From: an uncultured Bacteroidota bacterium
GTDB lineage: Bacteria > Bacteroidota > Bacteroidia > Chitinophagales > S012-47
Assembly (NCBI GenBank): GCA_913062655.1
Contig: CAJXXO010000172.1
Coordinates: 1-5,915 of the forward strand
Length of the DNA stretch: 5,915 nucleotides
Reading direction: 5' to 3'
The notes beneath the pieces were generated by a model. The model had not been told where the DNA came from, did not search any database, and saw only the letters and a program-made list of their open reading frames with translations. The position numbers were made by a program, and so were the translations under genes. Shown here piece by piece: positions 1 to 5,915 of this stretch (position 1 is its first letter; every line of letters starts with the position of its first letter).

Positions 1-693
1 CCACTGACTATGGAAGCCTGGCAACAAGAAGTGGATGCTATTTTTTACGGCTTTCATCCCGGTACCATGACCGGTCCGGCTATTGTCGACCTGTTGTGGG
101 GCGAGGTGAACCCATCTGCCAAACTTCCTATGACCTTTCCCAAGCACGTAGGTCAGATTCCGATTTACTACAACCACGTAAATACTGGCAAACCACCTAC
201 ACCTGACGCCTGGGTGCCTATGCAAGAGGTGCCGCAACAAGCGGTCCAAACCTCCGTGGGGAACACTTCGCTCTACCTCGACTATGGGTACGAACCTGCT
301 TTTCCCTTTGGCTATGGCCTTTCATATACCACTTTTGCCTGTGCCGACCTGACCCTTTCTACAACTTCATGGAATGGAGAGGAACCACTGGTGGTGGAGG
401 CAGTGGTGAGCAATACCGGTTCCCGTGCCGGTGCCACTGTAGTGCAACTCTATCTACGCGACCATGTCGCCAGCCGGGTGCAACCGGTCCGCAGGTTGGT
501 CGCTGCAAAAAAAGTAACCCTGTCAGCAGGTGGACGTGCCTCTGTTCGTTTTCAACTTGCCCCTGAGGACCTGGCCATTTTTACCCGTGATGGCCAAATG
601 AAGGCAGAACCCGGTGATTTTACCCTATTTCTAGGTGAGGATGTTACCGCTGACCTTTCGGTTGATTTCACCTTTAAACCCAAACAACCTTGA
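1..693 (+). CDS. GH3 beta-glucosidase, BglX-type, C-terminal part (5' end outside window)
   Basis: The reading frame is open from base 1 (first codon CCA), so the ATG at position 10 is an internal Met and not the start; 230 residues are visible. They cover the end of the GH3 alpha/beta-sandwich domain and the whole C-terminal fibronectin-III-like domain. Visible family motifs are FHPGTMTGPAIVDLL, a GEVNPSAKLPMTFPKHVGQ stretch, IPIYYNH, NTGKP, PFGYGLSYTTF at residues 102-112, and, in the FnIII domain, VSNTGSRAGATVVQLY. This matches BglX-like GH3 enzymes, which remove terminal glucose from beta-linked oligosaccharides, usually in the periplasm. The catalytic Asp, the acid/base Glu and any signal peptide lie upstream of the window, so activity and location cannot be judged here. 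The stop overlaps the start of the permease gene by 4 bases, which implies a shared transcript. It is clearly divergent from the second GH3 gene and not a recent duplicate. GH3 assignment is very secure; substrate is inferred. Confidence 0.95.
   Translation, partial: PLTMEAWQQEVDAIFYGFHPGTMTGPAIVDLLWGEVNPSAKLPMTFPKHVGQIPIYYNHVNTGKPPTPDAWVPMQEVPQQAVQTSVGNTSLYLDYGYEPAFPFGYGLSYTTFACADLTLSTTSWNGEEPLVVEAVVSNTGSRAGATVVQLYLRDHVASRVQPVRRLVAAKKVTLSAGGRASVRFQLAPEDLAIFTRDGQMKAEPGDFTLFLGEDVTADLSVDFTFKPKQP
679..692 (+). promoter_or_regulatory. A/C-rich translation start region of the permease gene (TTG, TTGA overlap)
   Basis: The bases before the TTG are CCCAAACAACC, with A at -3 and -6 and no purine-rich Shine-Dalgarno sequence. 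An A/C-rich, unstructured start region with A at -3 and -6 is the known pattern in Bacteroidota. A very similar stretch, CCCAAAAACAAACATC, precedes the ATG at 2267. In-frame stop TAA at 675-677 leaves TTG 690 as the only plausible start before the first membrane helix. Coupling to termination of the upstream gene through TTGA is inferred. Confidence 0.5.
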
Positions 694-2270
694 GTACAAT
701 ATCCAAAACCACACTTTTTACGGTCCGCATATCACTCATCGTAGCGTTGGGTGGTTTTTTGATGGGCTTTGATGCATCTGTCATTTCAGGTGTGATCAAA
801 TTTATCGAACCGGAGTTCGGGCTGACCAAGCTGGAGCTGGGGTGGGCCGTGAGTAGTCTCACGCTCACTTCTACGCTGGCTATGCTTACCGCGGGGCCGA
901 TCAGTGACCGTATTGGCCGAAAAGCAGTACTCCGGTGGGCGGGTTTTTTATATGCCCTTTCTGCCATTCTATCTGCACTTGCCCCGACCTTTACCCTCCT
1001 CGTTATTGCCAGAATGATTGGCGGACTGGGGGTAGGCGCTTCCCTGATTATTGCCCCGATGTACATCGCAGAGTTATCGCCTCCTCGCTTGAGAGGGCGT
1101 ATGGTTTCCTTTAATCAGTTGAATATTGTCCTGGGTATTTCTGTCGCCTTTTTTACCAATTACCTGATCTTACAATGGGGCAAAAGTGATGCAGCCTGGG
1201 TGGAATCGCTGGGTATTGGTCAGCACAACTGGCGATGGATGTTGGGTATTGAAGCCATCCCCGCCATCCTTTATTTTCTTGCCCTATTCCTGGTACCCAG
1301 AAGCCCCCGGTGGCTAGCCATGAAAGGTCGCTTTGAAGCGGCTTTGGCTATCATGCGACAAACGGTGGGAGAAGCTGCAAGCAAACAATTGGAAGAGGTA
1401 AAAGCCAGTTTGCAACAAGACGATAAGAAAAAAACCGGGCAACTGACTTTACTATTTAGCAAGCCGGTGCGATTGGTATTGATCATCGGGTTGGTAGTAG
1501 CCGCCATTCAGCAATTGACTGGCATCAATGCCGTATTCTTTTATGCCCCCACCATTTTTGAGCAGACCGGCATTGGTACGGATGCATCTTTTGTACAGGC
1601 CATCTTTGTAGGGTTAACCAATCTTGTATTCACCTTAGTCGCTATTGTCCTGATTGATAAAGCCGGACGAAAGTTCTTGCTGGCCAGTGGATTGGCCGGT
1701 ATTGTGATTGCCATGGCCATCCTGGGCTATGGCTTCTCCAGTGCCACCTACCAACTGCCGGATACCTATGATGAGTCCTTCCCGGCTGAATTGGAACAAG
1801 CCGCAGTTGCACCGTTGCTCGGACAAGCCTTCAGCACAGACCTGGCATTTAAAGATGCGCTCCGCAAGCAATTGGGTGATCAGGAAGCGCAGAAGCATGA
1901 GAGTGCACTGACCACCTTGTCGATCACCATCAATGCGAATCTGGTACTTTTCGCCATTATTTTCTTCGTGGCTTCCTTTGCCGTTTCTATAGGCCCGGTA
2001 ATGTGGGTATTGTTCTCTGAACTCTTCCCCAATGCCATTCGTGGTCTGGCTATCTCTGTAGTGGGATTCGTGAATTCCGTATGTAGCTTTTTGGTGCAGT
2101 TGGTCTTTCCCTGGGAATTGGCCAATCTGGGCAATAGCACCACCTTTCTGCTCTTTGGCGGCTTTGCTGCAATCGGTCTGCTGTTCACTTTGCTTGTCAT
2201 ACCAGAAACAAAAGGAAAATCATTGGAGGAGATCGAAGCTAAACTCGTTACCCAAAAACAAACATCATGA
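690..2270 (+). CDS. Sugar-porter family MFS transporter (probable sugar:H+ symporter)
   Basis: A 526-residue inner-membrane permease of the MFS sugar-porter family (TC 2.A.1.1). Signatures in order: GFDASVISG in TM1 (residues 26-34; D28 aligns with the proton-coupling Asp27 of E. coli XylE), DRIGRK 73-78, RMIGG 108-112 with R108, PMYIAELSPPRLRG 123-136, PRSPRWL 203-209, QQLTGINAVFFYAP 274-287, DKAGRK 323-328, GPVMW 435-439, SELFPNAIRG 443-452 and PETKGKSLEE 505-514. By motif alignment to XylE, the sugar-binding residues Q143, Q274, Q275, N280 and W439 are kept, but the TM10 Trp416 position is Ser463. Residues 350-412 form an enlarged, polar loop between TM9 and TM10, which makes the protein longer than XylE. 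The start is TTG 690: a stop lies just upstream, and the next in-frame ATG (762, M25) would delete most of TM1. It probably imports glucose or a short glucoside released by the neighbouring enzymes; the substrate is inferred from context. Confidence 0.93.
   Translation: MSTISKTTLFTVRISLIVALGGFLMGFDASVISGVIKFIEPEFGLTKLELGWAVSSLTLTSTLAMLTAGPISDRIGRKAVLRWAGFLYALSAILSALAPTFTLLVIARMIGGLGVGASLIIAPMYIAELSPPRLRGRMVSFNQLNIVLGISVAFFTNYLILQWGKSDAAWVESLGIGQHNWRWMLGIEAIPAILYFLALFLVPRSPRWLAMKGRFEAALAIMRQTVGEAASKQLEEVKASLQQDDKKKTGQLTLLFSKPVRLVLIIGLVVAAIQQLTGINAVFFYAPTIFEQTGIGTDASFVQAIFVGLTNLVFTLVAIVLIDKAGRKFLLASGLAGIVIAMAILGYGFSSATYQLPDTYDESFPAELEQAAVAPLLGQAFSTDLAFKDALRKQLGDQEAQKHESALTTLSITINANLVLFAIIFFVASFAVSIGPVMWVLFSELFPNAIRGLAISVVGFVNSVCSFLVQLVFPWELANLGNSTTFLLFGGFAAIGLLFTLLVIPETKGKSLEEIEAKLVTQKQTS
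2251..2269 (+). promoter_or_regulatory. A/C-rich translation start region of the lipoprotein glycosidase (ATGA overlap)
   Basis: ATG 2267 overlaps the permease stop as ATGA, and a second in-frame ATG follows at 2270, so the protein begins Met-Met-Arg or Met-Arg. No Shine-Dalgarno sequence is present. The preceding bases are A/C-rich with A at -3 and -6, as at the TTG at 690. Re-initiation by ribosomes finishing the permease is the likely mode (inference). Confidence 0.45.
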
Positions 2271-3586
2271 TGCGAATACTACTCTTTATAACGGCCTTAT
2301 TTTGCTTAGTCGCCTGTGAAAGCCAGCCTACAGCCCCTGCAACGGCTGATACCACTACCTCTACCAAGGTGGTCACCCTGGACACTACTGCGGAAGGGTA
2401 TTATCGGCTATTTGTAGATGGTGAGCCCTTCTATGTAAAGGGCGCAGGCTGCGAGTTTGGCGATATTGCCGCGCTGGCCGAGCATGGCGCCAACGCTTTT
2501 CGTACGTGGCGTACCGACAATGGCGAACAAACGGCACAAGAGGTGCTGGATGAGGCGCAGAAATATGGCCTACTGGTGATGATGGGCATTGAAGTAGGCC
2601 GCGAGCGGCATGGCTACGACTACAACGACACGGCATGGGTTAGGCAGCAAAAAGAGCGTATTCGCCAGGAGGTGGAAGCCATCAAAGATCATCCGGCACT
2701 ACTGGGCTGGGGCGTTGGCAATGAACTCAATCTGGATGCCACCAACCTCAAGGTATGGGACGCTGTGGACGATATCGCTAAAATGATTGATGAGATCGAT
2801 GGCAAGCATGTCACTACCACCATGTTGGCAGGTATAGACGAGAGAAATGCCAGCTACATTACGGCCAACTGCCCTAACCTGGATTTCATCAGCATACAGA
2901 TGTATGGAGACATCATCAATTTGCAAGAACGCATCAAGGATGCCGGGTATGAGGGGCCTTACCTGGTGACCGAATGGGGCGCTACCGGCCATTGGGAAAT
3001 GCCGGCTACGGAGTGGGGTCGACCTATTGAGCAAACCTCCACTGAGAAAGCGGCCAGCATCAAGCAACGGTATGAAGAGGCAATCCAGGTAGACAAGAAA
3101 AATGGTATGGGGTCTTTCGTGTTCCTGTGGGGGCAAAAGCAGGAACGCACCCCTACGTGGTATGGTCTCTTTACCGAGCAAGGCGAAGAAACACCGGCTA
3201 TCGATGTGATGCACTATTTCTGGAATGGAAAATGGCCCGACAATCGTGCTCCGGAAGTGACCAACCCACTACTAAATGGGCAATCTGCCTATGACAATAT
3301 CATGCTGCCACCAGGCACAAGCGCTACAGTAACCTTTTCTGCCGCTGATCCCGATCAGGATACACTCGCTGTAAGAGCGGAAGTGATGGGCGAACCGGAA
3401 GAGCTTTCACAAGGGGGCGACTTTGAGCCCAGGCCAGCTACCTTGGAAGGGCTGGTGCAGGAGCGTAAGCTCGGGCAAGTGGACTTCCAGGCGCCAGCGG
3501 AACCCGGTGCCTATCGTGTTTTCGTGTATGTTACAGATGGCCACAACCATGCCGCTACCTTCAATATTCCATTTTTGGTTCAATAG
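2267..3586 (+). CDS. Lipoprotein clan GH-A glycoside hydrolase (GH2-TIM / GH158-like) with C-terminal Ig-like domain
   Basis: A 439-residue exported enzyme. Residues 1-17 are a type II signal peptide with lipobox LVAC, lipidated Cys17, followed by a Thr/Ala/Pro-rich linker to about residue 38. The TIM barrel spans about 43-322: it opens with YRLFVDGEPFYVKGAG, then GANAFRTWR 74-82, GWGVGNELN 147-155 (acid/base candidate E153), and YLVTEWG 232-238 (nucleophile candidate E236). The Asn-Glu pair at one strand end and Glu at a later one are the clan GH-A retaining arrangement. Residues about 328-439 form an Ig/cadherin-like domain with DPDQDTLAVRAEV and ending YRVFVYVTDG...FNIPFLV. This plan (barrel plus Ig-like domain, about 440 residues, catalytic Glu residues 83 apart) agrees with my memory of the Bacteroides uniformis GH158 endo-beta-1,3-glucanase, but the family could also be an uncharacterised GH2-TIM group. 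It likely cuts beta-glucan at the outer membrane or in the periplasm. Hydrolase class is secure; family and substrate are not. Confidence 0.88.
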   Translation: MMRILLFITALFCLVACESQPTAPATADTTTSTKVVTLDTTAEGYYRLFVDGEPFYVKGAGCEFGDIAALAEHGANAFRTWRTDNGEQTAQEVLDEAQKYGLLVMMGIEVGRERHGYDYNDTAWVRQQKERIRQEVEAIKDHPALLGWGVGNELNLDATNLKVWDAVDDIAKMIDEIDGKHVTTTMLAGIDERNASYITANCPNLDFISIQMYGDIINLQERIKDAGYEGPYLVTEWGATGHWEMPATEWGRPIEQTSTEKAASIKQRYEEAIQVDKKNGMGSFVFLWGQKQERTPTWYGLFTEQGEETPAIDVMHYFWNGKWPDNRAPEVTNPLLNGQSAYDNIMLPPGTSATVTFSAADPDQDTLAVRAEVMGEPEELSQGGDFEPRPATLEGLVQERKLGQVDFQAPAEPGAYRVFVYVTDGHNHAATFNIPFLVQ

Positions 3587-3595
3587 AAATGCCTG

Positions 3596-5821
3596 TTGCT
3601 AGTGAGGTTACGATGGTTTATAGGAGCAATGCTGCTACTTGTAGAGCTGGGCTACGGTCAAACTGACCGCGAAGCATTCATCAATGATTTGATAGCACAG
3701 ATGACCCTGCAAGAAAAGGTAGGACAGATGACCAACCTGGGCTTAACGGCCTTGGTGGAAGGTGGTTTTTGGACCGCTACCGACTCATTGGTATTGGACG
3801 AAGCGTTGATGAAAACCTACCTGCAGCGATATGCTGTTGGCTCCATTCAGGGGAAAGGTGTTTATCCGCCCACGCAGCATGAATGGCAACGGCTCACTGC
3901 TACGGTGCAGGCATACGCCAAGGAGCATTCCCGGCTGGGTATCCCACTGCTGATAGGTATTGACGCAGTGCATGGAGCGCATTACACGGCTAATGCCACC
4001 ACCTTTCCTCATCAATTGGGCCTCGGAGCCTCTTTCAATACCTCGCTGGTTCAGGATATCGGTGCAGCTACCAGCCAGAATCTGCTGGCCAGCGGCATTC
4101 AGTGGAACTTCGCTCCGGTGCTCGACCTGGCCTGGCAGCCCCTTTGGGGTCGTATTGAGGAAACCTTTTCCGCTGATCCTCACGTGGTAGCTACCCTGGG
4201 AGCCGCCTTTGTTAAAGGCGCACAGCAAACCTATCAGCAACAACGGGTGGCGGCTTGCCTGAAGCATTGGGTCGGGTACAGCTTCCCCTTTTCCGGCAAG
4301 GATCGCTCGCCCATTCACCTGTCACCGATTGATGTGCAGCAGTTTTTCATGCCGCCATTTAAATCGGCCATCACAGCCGGTGCTTCATCCGTTATGTTGA
4401 ATTCGGGTGCCTTAAATGGTGTGCCCGGCCATGTAGATGCGGAGGGCCTGGCACAGCTCAAAGAAGAATGGGGCTTTTCCGGTTTTGTCGTTTCCGACTG
4501 GGATGATCTTACCAAGCTGGTGGATGTCCATCGGGTAGCGGCAGACTACAAAGAGGCGACTCGTCAGGCTGTAATGGCCGGAATGGATATGTGTATGGTA
4601 CCGTATGACAGCACCTTCTCTGTAGCCTTGGTTGAATTGGTACAAGAGGGTGCTGTACCTATGGCACGCATTGATGATGCAGTAAGACGGATTTTACGGG
4701 TGAAGTACGATATCGGCAGTTGGGAAGCGCCTGTTGAAATGGAGCTGAATTCTTATGCTGACTTAGCGCTACAGGCAGCTACCGAGAGCATGGTGCTCCT
4801 TAAAAATGAGGGGGCATTGCCATTGGCAGCGCAGGAGAAAGTGGTAGTGGCCGGACCCGGGGCACATAGTGTTACTGCCTTGCAAGGACCATGGAGCAGA
4901 ACCTGGAAAGGAGACGATACAAGCTACAATCACCCGGCTGCAAAGACACTCGTGGAGGCCCTGACAGCACTTGACGTAGATGCTACCTTCTTACCTGGGG
5001 CCGGTTATGATACTTTGGGTGCAATTAGCCAGGAAGATTTTGCTGCAGCCGATAAGATCATTCTGGTGTTGGGAGAGGAACCGGTGACAGAAAAGGCAAG
5101 TGATATCCACGATCTAAACCTACCGGTAGCCCAGCAAGCACTCGTGCAGCGGGCCGCACTTACCGGTAAGCCGATTGTTGTGGTTTTATTGCAAGGTCGT
5201 CCAAGATTGATGGCTGCCATTGAGCCTGTCACCAGCGCTGTGGTTCACGGCTTTTATCCAGGCCAATATGGAGGCATTGCCTTAGCTCGGCTGTTGACGG
5301 GGCAGGCGAATTTTTCGGCTAAGTTGCCCTACACATACCCTAAACACCACGGTTCGCTTAAAGGCTATCCCTACCGTATGGCCGACCACCTCGATCAGCA
5401 GTTTGGCCTCTCCGGATATGCGCCACAGTGGCCCTTTGGGTATGGACAGAGTTATACTACCTTCGAATACCATAACTTCCAGTGTAGCGATACCCTGGTC
5501 GGTTTGGATCGCTCGTTGTCGTGCCATGTTACCGTGACCAATACGGGAGATAGAGCCGGTAAAGAAGTGGTGCAGTGGTATTATCAGGATGAAATAGCCT
5601 CGGTCACCCCGGTAGAATGGCGTTTGGTGGGGTATGAAAAGATTGCACTATTGCCGGGCCAGGAAAAAGAGGTTGCTTTTGCTCTTCCGGCCTCACAACT
5701 TCAGTTGGTGAATCGCAAAGCCGCATGGGTGTGGGAGCCGGGATATGGAAAGATTGGGGTGGGCCCCGATAGCAAAACATTGGATACCCACCGATTTTGG
5801 TTGGATGTGAATACGGAGTAA
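3596..5821 (+). CDS. Secreted GH3 beta-glucosidase / exo-beta-glucanase, full length
   Basis: A 741-residue three-domain GH3 enzyme. Residues 1-21 look like a Sec signal peptide (two Arg, then a hydrophobic stretch, probable cleavage after GYG) with no lipobox, so it is likely soluble in the periplasm. The TIM-barrel domain (about 25-370) has GIDAVHGAH 121-129, WGRIEETFSADP 184-195, CLKHWVGYSFPFSGKDRSP 221-239, FMPPFKSAITAGASSVMLNSG 251-271 in part, and VVSDWDD 298-304 with nucleophile D301. The alpha/beta sandwich (about 395-580) carries LLKNEGALPL and GEEPVTEKASD 493-503, where E499 is the best acid/base candidate. The FnIII-like domain (about 620-741) follows PFGYGQSYTTF and contains VTNTGDRAGKEVVQ; Cys630 and Cys643 there could pair. 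It should release glucose from ends of beta-glucooligosaccharides. TTG 3596 is chosen because the next ATG (3629) would cut the signal peptide in half; GTG 3602 is also possible. No Shine-Dalgarno is seen. Confidence 0.93.
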   Translation: MLVRLRWFIGAMLLLVELGYGQTDREAFINDLIAQMTLQEKVGQMTNLGLTALVEGGFWTATDSLVLDEALMKTYLQRYAVGSIQGKGVYPPTQHEWQRLTATVQAYAKEHSRLGIPLLIGIDAVHGAHYTANATTFPHQLGLGASFNTSLVQDIGAATSQNLLASGIQWNFAPVLDLAWQPLWGRIEETFSADPHVVATLGAAFVKGAQQTYQQQRVAACLKHWVGYSFPFSGKDRSPIHLSPIDVQQFFMPPFKSAITAGASSVMLNSGALNGVPGHVDAEGLAQLKEEWGFSGFVVSDWDDLTKLVDVHRVAADYKEATRQAVMAGMDMCMVPYDSTFSVALVELVQEGAVPMARIDDAVRRILRVKYDIGSWEAPVEMELNSYADLALQAATESMVLLKNEGALPLAAQEKVVVAGPGAHSVTALQGPWSRTWKGDDTSYNHPAAKTLVEALTALDVDATFLPGAGYDTLGAISQEDFAAADKIILVLGEEPVTEKASDIHDLNLPVAQQALVQRAALTGKPIVVVLLQGRPRLMAAIEPVTSAVVHGFYPGQYGGIALARLLTGQANFSAKLPYTYPKHHGSLKGYPYRMADHLDQQFGLSGYAPQWPFGYGQSYTTFEYHNFQCSDTLVGLDRSLSCHVTVTNTGDRAGKEVVQWYYQDEIASVTPVEWRLVGYEKIALLPGQEKEVAFALPASQLQLVNRKAAWVWEPGYGKIGVGPDSKTLDTHRFWLDVNTE

Positions 5822-5824
5822 AGT

Positions 5825-5915
5825 ATGGATAAAGTAGGACAACAGATACCACAAGGACGGCTCGTGCACCTGCACAACCGTCCTTTTTACAAAATAGAAG
5901 ATGTAGATCGGCTGG
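5825..5915 (+). CDS. Start of a further operon gene, truncated by window end; product not identified
   Basis: An ATG lies only 3 bases after the stop of the second GH3 gene and opens a frame that stays open to the window end (30 codons plus one base). The peptide begins MDKVGQQIPQGRLVHLHN and continues RPFYKIEDVDRL, with no signal peptide, so a cytoplasmic protein is suggested. The position and spacing match the very tight packing of the other genes. The RPFYKIEDVD stretch faintly recalls the N-terminus of large Bacteroidota proteins annotated as cellobiose or beta-glucan phosphorylases (GH94/GH149 type), which would fit a beta-glucan locus, but this is from memory and only 30 residues are visible. 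The main doubt is that a hairpin with a T-tract lies within these bases and could instead mark the end of the operon. Confidence 0.55.
   Translation, partial: MDKVGQQIPQGRLVHLHNRPFYKIEDVDRL
5853..5888 (+). terminator. Hairpin with T-tract: possible intrinsic terminator or attenuator
   Basis: AAGGACGG at 5853-5860 pairs perfectly with CCGTCCTT at 5878-5885. Inside, GTGC at 5864-5867 pairs with GCAC at 5872-5875 around the loop ACCT, so the stem can stack further across a small internal loop. The T-run 5884-5888 follows directly (two of its Ts are in the stem). The structure sits 31 bases after the stop of the second GH3 gene, a normal terminator distance. It also lies within the candidate gene starting at 5825, where the same bases encode an Arg-Pro-Phe-Tyr stretch. 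The T-tract is short, and A follows at 5889, so termination strength is uncertain. Confidence 0.4.

Noticed and set aside
10..12. ATG as the start of a short stand-alone gene
   Set aside because: The frame is open to base 1 and the protein begins in the middle of the GH3 sandwich domain, so this Met is internal to a gene that starts before the window.
369..566. 65-codon plus-strand frame inside the first GH3
   Set aside because: It is an alternative frame within the conserved FnIII-like domain of GH3 and has a low-complexity, Gly/Cys-rich translation.
674..1066. 130-codon minus-strand frame spanning the GH3/permease junction
   Set aside because: It is antisense to TM1-TM4 of the permease with no family resemblance; the plus-strand permease explains the region fully.
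2699..3214. 171-codon open frame on the minus strand
   Set aside because: It is antisense to the catalytic core of the lipoprotein glycosidase, including both catalytic Glu codons; its composition is not protein-like and nothing supports expression.
3785..4318. 177-codon open frame on the minus strand
   Set aside because: It lies wholly inside the GH3 gene, opposite conserved motifs such as GIDAVHGAH, and its translation shows no recognisable domain or start signal. It is an antisense shadow.
1..5821. The two GH3 genes as a tandem duplication
   Set aside because: Their overlapping C-terminal parts share only family motifs and differ in the segment between the SAKLP motif and the FnIII domain, so they are old paralogues of different subgroups.

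Overview
The window reads as one uninterrupted, plus-strand carbohydrate-utilisation operon from a Bacteroidota bacterium. The evidence for the phylum is the gene content (two GH3 enzymes, a lipoprotein clan GH-A glycosidase, and a sugar-porter MFS of the type found in Bacteroidota glycan loci), the absence of Shine-Dalgarno sequences, and A-rich translation starts with A at -3 and -6. The fairly balanced base composition would suit a Saprospiria/Lewinella-like lineage better than a low-GC Flavobacterium, but that is a guess.

Layout: (1) 1-693 is the C-terminal part of a BglX-type GH3 beta-glucosidase whose N-terminus lies before the window. (2) 690-2270 is a 12-TM sugar-porter MFS permease that starts at TTG, overlapping the previous stop as TTGA. 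(3) 2267-3586 is a lipoprotein TIM-barrel glycoside hydrolase of clan GH-A with a C-terminal Ig-like domain, overlapping the previous gene as ATGA; its closest match from memory is the GH2-TIM/GH158-like group of beta-1,3-glucanases. (4) 3596-5821 is a complete secreted GH3 enzyme, again most likely starting at TTG. (5) 5825-5915 is the probable start of another gene, cut by the window end. A strong hairpin with a short T-tract at 5853-5888 lies inside it and is an alternative reading of that stretch. There is no intergenic gap longer than 9 bases, and I saw no convincing promoter.

Likely teamwork (inference): the lipoprotein glycosidase cuts a beta-glucan or oligosaccharide at the envelope, the two GH3 enzymes release glucose from the ends in the periplasm, and the MFS permease carries the sugar across the inner membrane. 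The mix resembles laminarin (beta-1,3-glucan) loci, but no SusC/SusD pair or sensor lies in the window to confirm the substrate.

I found no mobile element, CRISPR array, tRNA or rRNA, and no clearly unprecedented system. The points most worth a second look are the family assignment of the lipoprotein glycosidase, the Trp-to-Ser change in the permease sugar site, the repeated TTG starts, the ambiguous start of the second GH3, and the hairpin at the far end.
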